64,000 bases of DNA from an archaeon (GTDB lineage: Archaea > Nanobdellota > Nanobdellia > Pacearchaeales > GW2011-AR1), in the NCBI GenBank assembly GCA_018697035.1, contig JABHSE010000004.1, forward strand, positions 195,300 to 259,299, in the 5' to 3' direction. The position numbers and the translations under genes were made by a program. Positions 58,204 to 64,000 of this stretch are shown piece after piece. The notes beneath the pieces were generated by a model, which was given only the letters and a program-made list of their open reading frames with translations, did no database searches and had not been told where the DNA came from. Numbering within the stretch: the stretch's first letter is position 1; each line of letters opens with the position of its first letter.

Positions 58204-58515
58204 TTGAGTTCTCGTGAAATAATTATGGTTTTCAAGAAGAAGAAAATAAAAAAATGGGATGATGGCGATAGCGGCATTTTTGCCGATGGCACAAGATTCA
58301 GACTAAATAGAGTTAGGGCACCAGAATCTTATCAGTATGGATCCAGTAGAGCCACTAAGACTGCAGCGGGGATGACTGGAAGGACTAAGGGTACTGTTTC
58401 TGTTCGAAAAGTTGCTAGAGATAAATTTGGCAGAGACTTAGTGGATATGAAAAATAAGGATGGGTCTATCAATGATCGAATGAGAAAAAAGGGGTATAAA
58501 AATAAAGGAAGATGA
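58204..58515 (+). CDS. Minimal SNase-like protein
   Basis: WDDGDSGIFADGTRFRLNRVRAPES...VARDKFGRDLVDM. Confidence 0.75.
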   Translation: MSSREIIMVFKKKKIKKWDDGDSGIFADGTRFRLNRVRAPESYQYGSSRATKTAAGMTGRTKGTVSVRKVARDKFGRDLVDMKNKDGSINDRMRKKGYKNKGR

Positions 58516-58712
58516 GGGGCAAGAAAGGACAAACCAGCTCAGAGACTGCAGTTTTGATAGGAATTGGGATAATCTTATTTCTAATTGTCCTAGCATTACC
58601 CGTAACTGGTAATATCTTTGGCCAAGAAGTAAAACTCCCATTGATAGGATGGATTGGGTTTGCAGCATTTGCGGTTGTGGCCTTAGCTTTATTTTTCAAA
58701 CATAGAGCTTAA
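58512..58712 (+). CDS. Small pilin-like (class III signal) membrane protein
   Basis: MRGKKGQTSSETAVLIGIGIILFLIVLALPVTG. Confidence 0.65.
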   Translation: MRGKKGQTSSETAVLIGIGIILFLIVLALPVTGNIFGQEVKLPLIGWIGFAAFAVVALALFFKHRA

Positions 58713-58866
58713 ATTTATTAAACTTCCCTATTGCTCTCAATTGGAACAGAATTTAACTTTATCAACGACAGAACATACGCACCAATGAACTCCGGTTGGG
58801 GCGTGGTACCATTGTGGCACATTGTATTCTCAACCAAAAAATAATACCAACATCCCTTCTAATGTC

Positions 58867-59769
58867 TCAATTTTTTGGAAATCCATGATCTTCAGCATAC
58901 TTTAAAATGTCCTTTGCTTTTTTCAGAGAAGGTGAATCCTCCATCCCCTCAGAAGATATAATCACTGCAGTTCCATCCTTCAATTCTTTTTTCTTAAATT
59001 CATCGATAATATTCTGTGCATCTAGTATTTGCTCACTAGTGATCTCAAACTCTCGATTTATGATTTCTATCTGACTAGGATGAATCGCAACTTTTCCAAC
59101 AAAACCCATTTTTTTTAAATAGGCACATTCTTCAGCCAACTCCTTAAAATGACTAGGAGTAGAATATCCTCGAGTTATTGGACCGATACTCTGAATCCCA
59201 TACATACGACACTTCATAGAAAATTCTATTAACATATAATTAAGAATTGGATTCTTCCAGATTTCTCCTCGCTCTATTCCCAATTCAGCTACCAAATCCT
59301 CAACACCTAAAATTGCCGCCGTTATTTTTTTAGAGCTACCCAAAATTTCATCCATATTATAAAATGCCGATAGTGACTCTATACCAACAAAAATATCGAT
59401 ATTCTTAATTCCCGCATCAAGCAGGGAACTCTCAAGTTGTTTAATATCCTCTGCTCTCTCAACCTTTGCAAAGGAAATAGTATCAGGCTTTAGATTCTTA
59501 ATCAATTCCACATCTTCCTCATAAAATTTACTTCTGAAATCATTAATTCTTACCATTAACTCCTTTTTACCCGAGTAATCTTTAGGAAATTCTTCACATA
59601 GAACATCTCGCGCAAGGGTTTTCGAAGAAGAAGCAATACTATCTTCCAAGTCTATCTCTAATGAATCCGCTTCACTCTCTAGGGCTACAGAATAATACCT
59701 TTTTTTAATTGCCGGAAAGACAAGAAGACTTTTCCTTTTGAAAGCATGCCCGATTGACTTTTTTGACAT
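58867..59769 (-). CDS. HpcH/HpaI aldolase / citrate lyase beta-like
   Basis: RKSLLVFPAIKKRYY, EIDLEDSIAS, ILGVEDLVAELG, KVAIHPSQIEIIN. Confidence 0.9.
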   Translation of the reverse strand: MSKKSIGHAFKRKSLLVFPAIKKRYYSVALESEADSLEIDLEDSIASSSKTLARDVLCEEFPKDYSGKKELMVRINDFRSKFYEEDVELIKNLKPDTISFAKVERAEDIKQLESSLLDAGIKNIDIFVGIESLSAFYNMDEILGSSKKITAAILGVEDLVAELGIERGEIWKNPILNYMLIEFSMKCRMYGIQSIGPITRGYSTPSHFKELAEECAYLKKMGFVGKVAIHPSQIEIINREFEITSEQILDAQNIIDEFKKKELKDGTAVIISSEGMEDSPSLKKAKDILKYAEDHGFPKN

Positions 59770-59826
59770 GTTATTAACAAAGATAAATCTTATTTAAGAT
59801 TTACTAATTTTAACAGTAAACAAATC

Positions 59827-60951
59827 TTACCTAACAGAAACAAAATTTCCCTGCCCACCTTCCTTAGAAAACATAACCTGCCACAACTGATTCCTCCCAG
59901 CCCGAAAACTCCCCGCACAACTCAACAGATAATACTCCCACATCCGCTTAAACCTCTCATTATACTTCCCGCTCAAACCTTCCCATCCCGCCTGAAAATT
60001 TCCATTCCAAGCCATCAACGTCTTATCATAATCCTTCCCAAACTCATGCCAATCTCTCATCACAAGCCTCCCTTCAGCAGCAGTACCGATCTGTTTCACC
60101 GACGGCAAAACCCCACCCGGAAAAATATACTTATCAATCCATCTCTCGGACCCTCGCCCAGAACCATTACACCCAATCGTCTGCAACAAAAACAACCCAT
60201 CGTCAGCCAAACAATCCCGAACCTTATCAAAATAAACATCATAATTCTTAGGCCCAACATGCTCAAACATCCCCAAAGAAACAACCCTATCAAATTTACC
60301 CTTAACATCACGATAATCCTGCAACCTCAACTCAACCGGCAACCCTTCACACATCTCCCTCCCCAACTTAACCTGCTCCTTCGAAACCGTCACCCCAACA
60401 ACATCAACCCCATACTTCTCCGCCGCATACTTCGCAAAACTTCCAAATCCACATCCAACATCCAAAACCCGCATCCCTGCCTCAAGCCCAAGCTTCCGAC
60501 AACTCAAATCCAACTTCGCCTCCTGCGCCCCATCCAAATTAAAAGCATTTTTCCAATATCCACAAGTATAAACCATCCTATCATCCAACATCTCACGATA
60601 CAAATCATTCCCAATATCATAATGCCTCTCCCCAATTTCAAATGCCTTCGACTTCCTCTGCCGATTAAACAACTTCGACTTCACTCTAGCAATAACAACA
60701 TCCTTCCCCGAAATCCTCTTCTCAAGATTCGCCCCCAAAACTCTATCAAAAAACATATCCACCCTATCGCAATCCCACGACCCATCCATATACGTCTCAC
60801 CCAACCCAAGCGAACCCTCATTCAAAACACGATCATAAAAACGATTATCAGAAACCCTAATATCCCAAGGCTCATTTCCCCCAACCTCAACACCCGCAAG
60901 CCCAGCAATATCACGAACCACACTCTCGGCATTCATACAAAAACAAAGCAT
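59827..60951 (-). CDS. cfa: Cyclopropane-fatty-acyl-phospholipid synthase family
   Basis: LGLGETYMDGSWDCD, HYDIGNDLYREMLDDRMVYTCGYW, LDVGCGFGSFAKYAAEKYGVDVVGVTVS. Confidence 0.95.
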   Translation of the reverse strand: MLCFCMNAESVVRDIAGLAGVEVGGNEPWDIRVSDNRFYDRVLNEGSLGLGETYMDGSWDCDRVDMFFDRVLGANLEKRISGKDVVIARVKSKLFNRQRKSKAFEIGERHYDIGNDLYREMLDDRMVYTCGYWKNAFNLDGAQEAKLDLSCRKLGLEAGMRVLDVGCGFGSFAKYAAEKYGVDVVGVTVSKEQVKLGREMCEGLPVELRLQDYRDVKGKFDRVVSLGMFEHVGPKNYDVYFDKVRDCLADDGLFLLQTIGCNGSGRGSERWIDKYIFPGGVLPSVKQIGTAAEGRLVMRDWHEFGKDYDKTLMAWNGNFQAGWEGLSGKYNERFKRMWEYYLLSCAGSFRAGRNQLWQVMFSKEGGQGNFVSVR

Positions 60952-61056
60952 TCCCTATTTATTTAATTTTCTATATAACCAAAACCTACAAGCTCCTAAT
61001 ATATATGATATATACCAAACAAACTTTTTTAAAACCTAAAATCAACAATCTTTTAT

Positions 61057-61128
61057 GCGTGGGTAGTATAGTGGTTATTATTCGACGTTGCCAACGTTGG
61101 GGCCCGGGTTCGATCCCCGGCCCGCGCA
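61057..61128 (+). tRNA. tRNA-Gly (GCC)
   Basis: GCGTGGG/CCCGCGC acceptor, CGACG-TTGCCAA-CGTTG. Confidence 0.95.
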
Positions 61129-61163
61129 TTTATTTTTTATACTTCTTTTAATACATGCTTCAT

Positions 61164-61302
61164 GCTTGGGTAGTTTAAAGGAAATCTTTGATTTTCTTTA
61201 GGGAACTTTAGTTCCCGTGTCCGAGCTTTTCTAAAGCGACGGTAGTGGTTAGAATCTGTCGTTGCCAACGATGGGACCGGGGTTCGAGCCCCCGCCCGCG
61301 CA
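61164..61302 (+). tRNA. Second tRNA-Gly (GCC) interrupted in D-arm by ~67-nt insertion
   Basis: GCTTGGGTAGT[insertion]TAGTGGTTAGAATCTGTCGTTGCCAACGATGGGACCGGGGTTCGAGCCCCCGCCCGCGCA; GGTAGT repeated at 61169 and 61241. Confidence 0.85.
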
Positions 61303-61303
61303 T

Positions 61304-61393
61304 TTATATTTTCCCAATCATCCCCTCAACAAAAGACAAAACTCTACGAAACAACTTCTCGTGCTCTAAAGCATTAGCATGCACCCCATCTCC
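61304..61393 (-). pseudogene. Possible C-terminal remnant of an SGNH/GDSL-type hydrolase
   Basis: GDGVHANALEHEKLFRRVLSFVEGMIGKI*; no open frame upstream. Confidence 0.35.
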
Positions 61394-61460
61394 TTATCTC
61401 CAGAACCATAAGGTACGTGAGCGTTTTTCCAACGAAGTATAAACCACTAAGAATCAAATT

Positions 61461-61937
61461 TTACCGAGCCCACTTAGCAAAAACCCAGCCAGCAATAAGC
61501 CCATTAGCCGCAAGCATATCTACCCAAGTTCCAATCATCATAATAGGTAAATCAAAACTACCTACATTGATAAAGAATATAGGAATACCAGCGATTACGA
61601 AATAGGCCCATCCAAACTTTAGTCCAGCCCAAAAAGTAGAATCTTTCTTAAAAATTCCCTTCGTATAGCTCCAAATCCAAGCAAGACCAATCCCAAGCAC
61701 TAAAGGATAGATAAAAAACAACATCATCAAAGGATCCCCCATAGAACGAAAAACATCCATACTAGAATACATTTCAGTAATACCAGGAAAAACTTTACTA
61801 TAAATAACATTCAACAACATATTCACAACTATCATTAACACAGCAGCTAAAACACCAGTCCACAAAATCTTTGCCCGCTTAAAATGGGACTTCGAAGAAG
61901 TTCCCAATCTAAAGGGTATACTATTACGTACCTTCAC
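61461..61937 (-). CDS. Polytopic membrane protein
   Basis: Several TM segments. Confidence 0.65.
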   Translation of the reverse strand: MKVRNSIPFRLGTSSKSHFKRAKILWTGVLAAVLMIVVNMLLNVIYSKVFPGITEMYSSMDVFRSMGDPLMMLFFIYPLVLGIGLAWIWSYTKGIFKKDSTFWAGLKFGWAYFVIAGIPIFFINVGSFDLPIMMIGTWVDMLAANGLIAGWVFAKWAR

Positions 61938-61984
61938 ATCACACCTCCTTCAATATATCAAGAATTAAATCTATTTAAAATCTC

Positions 61985-62941
61985 TCACCAATTAACAGAA
62001 TCAACATCAAACCTGTCCCCACCAATCACCTTAGCAATCTCATCATAAATACGTCCTCGCCAAATACGGTCAGGTTCAGATTCCTTACCCCAGAGATAGT
62101 TCGTGGCCATGTGATTAGCATGAGCAATCCCACCCAAATCCAATAAACAACTCTCCAACCTCCCCGTCTTAAAACCCCGTTCCCTCAAATTCTCAACAGA
62201 CCTCCTAATAATAGCAGCATTCTCATCTATAGAAATAGCCTCCCCATCCAAATCAAAAATTTCCATACCATTTCCCGACCTCAAGTAATCAGGATCAGAA
62301 GCAGCCATCTTTGTTCCATCCAAATCAAAAACACTAGGTTGCGGATAAAGCGTCATATCATCTCCAATAGATTCAAAACCATCATAACCGCCTCTCTCCA
62401 AAGCAATAGTAGGTATATATCGCGGAAGCCCAGAGCTATGATGCCCCTCTACCTTCGTCATCTGATGCCTTATCTCATTCATACAAACAGCCTCCTCACT
62501 TCCCCCATTAGAAAACTTATCAGCAAGAATCCCCGTCGAAATCTTATCCTGCAAAACCCAATACCACAGATACATATATTCCTCCTGCGACCACCTCTGT
62601 TTCTTGGCCTCAAAAACACTAGGCGCAATAACCGTCCTATTAGGATTCTCATCCTGAATCCCCTGAGCAATCCCAGTATACTTCTCAATATTAGGCAAAA
62701 TTATCTCATTATATAAAACCCCATCTGGCAACTTCGCAGAATCCATCACGCCATAAGATTCCAAAACATCATAAAACCTCTCACCAGAAGTTATCGGCAT
62801 ACTCACATATGTAAGATTATTAGCCATCACAGAACGATAGGCACTCCGAACAATATGCATATTATCAATCATCTCAGAAGAACAATTCTGTAAAAGCTCA
62901 GTCTCTCTAAAAGTCGCAACATTTTTTCTAAATTTATTCAT
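61985..62941 (-). CDS. Hypothetical protein
   Basis: 318-codon intact ORF; no secure family. Confidence 0.65.
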   Translation of the reverse strand: MNKFRKNVATFRETELLQNCSSEMIDNMHIVRSAYRSVMANNLTYVSMPITSGERFYDVLESYGVMDSAKLPDGVLYNEIILPNIEKYTGIAQGIQDENPNRTVIAPSVFEAKKQRWSQEEYMYLWYWVLQDKISTGILADKFSNGGSEEAVCMNEIRHQMTKVEGHHSSGLPRYIPTIALERGGYDGFESIGDDMTLYPQPSVFDLDGTKMAASDPDYLRSGNGMEIFDLDGEAISIDENAAIIRRSVENLRERGFKTGRLESCLLDLGGIAHANHMATNYLWGKESEPDRIWRGRIYDEIAKVIGGDRFDVDSVNW

Positions 62942-64000
62942 TAGTCATACCCGCTCATATTACCAACCTTTCCCCCTCTCCCCTCACTCTTCCGCGCCGC
63001 AACAACATCATCAATCCTCAAAATCATAATCGCAACCTCCGTCGCACTCGCAATCGCCTGCGTCTTAACCTTCAATGGCTCAATCACACCACCAACCATA
63101 TTATCCTCAATCCCACCACTAAACAAATTGAGTCCCATATCCCGACCCCCAGAATCATGCGCAGTCCGAAGCTCCGTCAAAACATCAATCGGATCCATAC
63201 CCGCATTCTCTGCCAAAGTCGTAGGAACAAACTCACACGCCGCAGCAAATTCCTCAACAGCCAACCTCTCACGACCACTAAGACCCCGAGCATACTCTCG
63301 CAACCTCCTCGACAACTCAATCTCAACAGCACCACCTCCAGCCACAACCTTAGAATATCTAACAGCAGCACTCACATCTCCAAGCGCATCCTCAACAGCC
63401 CGCTCAACCTCATCAACAACATGCTCAGTCCCACCTCGAATCAAAATCGTAATCGCCTTCGGATTCGAACAACCCATAACATAAGTCATCCCATCCTCAC
63501 CATCCTTCCGCTCCTCAACCAACTCCGCATTCCCCAAATCTCCACTCGCAATCTCACTCAACTTAGAAACAATCTTCCCACCAGTCGCCTTCGCCAAATT
63601 CTGCATATCACTCCTCGGCACCCGACGCACAGCATAAATCCCAGCCTTCGCCAAATAATGCTGCACCAACTCATCAACACCCTTCTGAACAAAAACAACA
63701 TTCGCACCACTCCCTCGAATCAACTCAACCTTCTCCTTCAAAACCAAATCCTCCTGCCCCAAAAAACTAGTCAACTGCTCCGGCGTCGAAACCGAAATTC
63801 GCGCATCCATCTCCGGAGATCGAACCTCCAAAGCCTCTTCAATCAAAGCGATCCGTGCGTTCTCAACCCTAGATGGCATATCCAAATTAATCCGCTCCTT
63901 ATCAATCACAACACCTCGAATCAACTCCGACTCATCAATCGCCCGACCCTTCTGCTTCTCAATCCGAACATCACCTAAATCAACCCTATTCCCTTCAGCA
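62941..64000 (-). CDS. thsA: Thermosome (group II chaperonin) subunit, 5' end off window
   Basis: Frame continues to window edge (AEGNRVDLGDVRIEKQKGRAIDESELIRGVVIDKER); AGGGAVEIELSRRLREYA, NAGMDPIDVLTELR. Confidence 0.97.
   Translation of the reverse strand, partial: AEGNRVDLGDVRIEKQKGRAIDESELIRGVVIDKERINLDMPSRVENARIALIEEALEVRSPEMDARISVSTPEQLTSFLGQEDLVLKEKVELIRGSGANVVFVQKGVDELVQHYLAKAGIYAVRRVPRSDMQNLAKATGGKIVSKLSEIASGDLGNAELVEERKDGEDGMTYVMGCSNPKAITILIRGGTEHVVDEVERAVEDALGDVSAAVRYSKVVAGGGAVEIELSRRLREYARGLSGRERLAVEEFAAACEFVPTTLAENAGMDPIDVLTELRTAHDSGGRDMGLNLFSGGIEDNMVGGVIEPLKVKTQAIASATEVAIMILRIDDVVAARKSEGRGGKVGNMSGYD

Larger units (their letters stand above)
40770..58804. mobile_element. Integrated ~18 kb element in tRNA-Asp
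   Basis: CCGGTTGGGGCGT at 40770-40782 (tRNA 3' end) and 58792-58804; integrase adjacent to left end. Confidence 0.88.

Noticed and set aside
40770-58804. Calling the integrated element a provirus
   Set aside because: No recognisable capsid, portal, terminase or virion ATPase; only integrase and cargo can be supported.

Overview
This is a 64 kb archaeal window. It carries a thermosome, TATA-box promoters at leaderless spacing, archaeal-type tRNA synthetases, an Elp3 and a KaiC-like ATPase; gene sizes and content suggest a small-genome DPANN-like lineage (inference). The chromosomal backbone includes the uvrA 5' end, an iscS/DUF1858/arsM/iscU operon with a dedicated regulator, lemA-htpX, trxB, tyrS, trpS, thrS, elp3, a GGDEF protein, rpsJ, a minimal [NiFe] hydrogenase, mscS, cfa and the thermosome. 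An ~18 kb integrative element sits in tRNA-Asp: att core CCGGTTGGGGCGT at 40770-40782 and 58792-58804. It carries a tyrosine integrase and an apparently uncatalogued defence-like operon: DUF1232 protein, PLD-SF2 helicase, small protein, DndD-like SMC ATPase, a small protein, and a convergent C5 DNA methyltransferase. The most unusual non-coding signal is a family of short mosaic elements. These combine AACCRVC-type heptamers with hairpins whose arms change from copy to copy while linkers stay constant at about 24 bp period. They lie at gene 3' ends and inside coding sequence. A related ~70 nt structured element interrupts one tRNA-Gly and follows a tRNA-Ser-like gene, with covarying stems between the two copies. 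A 59-aa Cys-rich peptide missed by the ORF track (14110-14289) lies beside an ABC exporter. All functional names come from reading motifs by eye; no database search was run.
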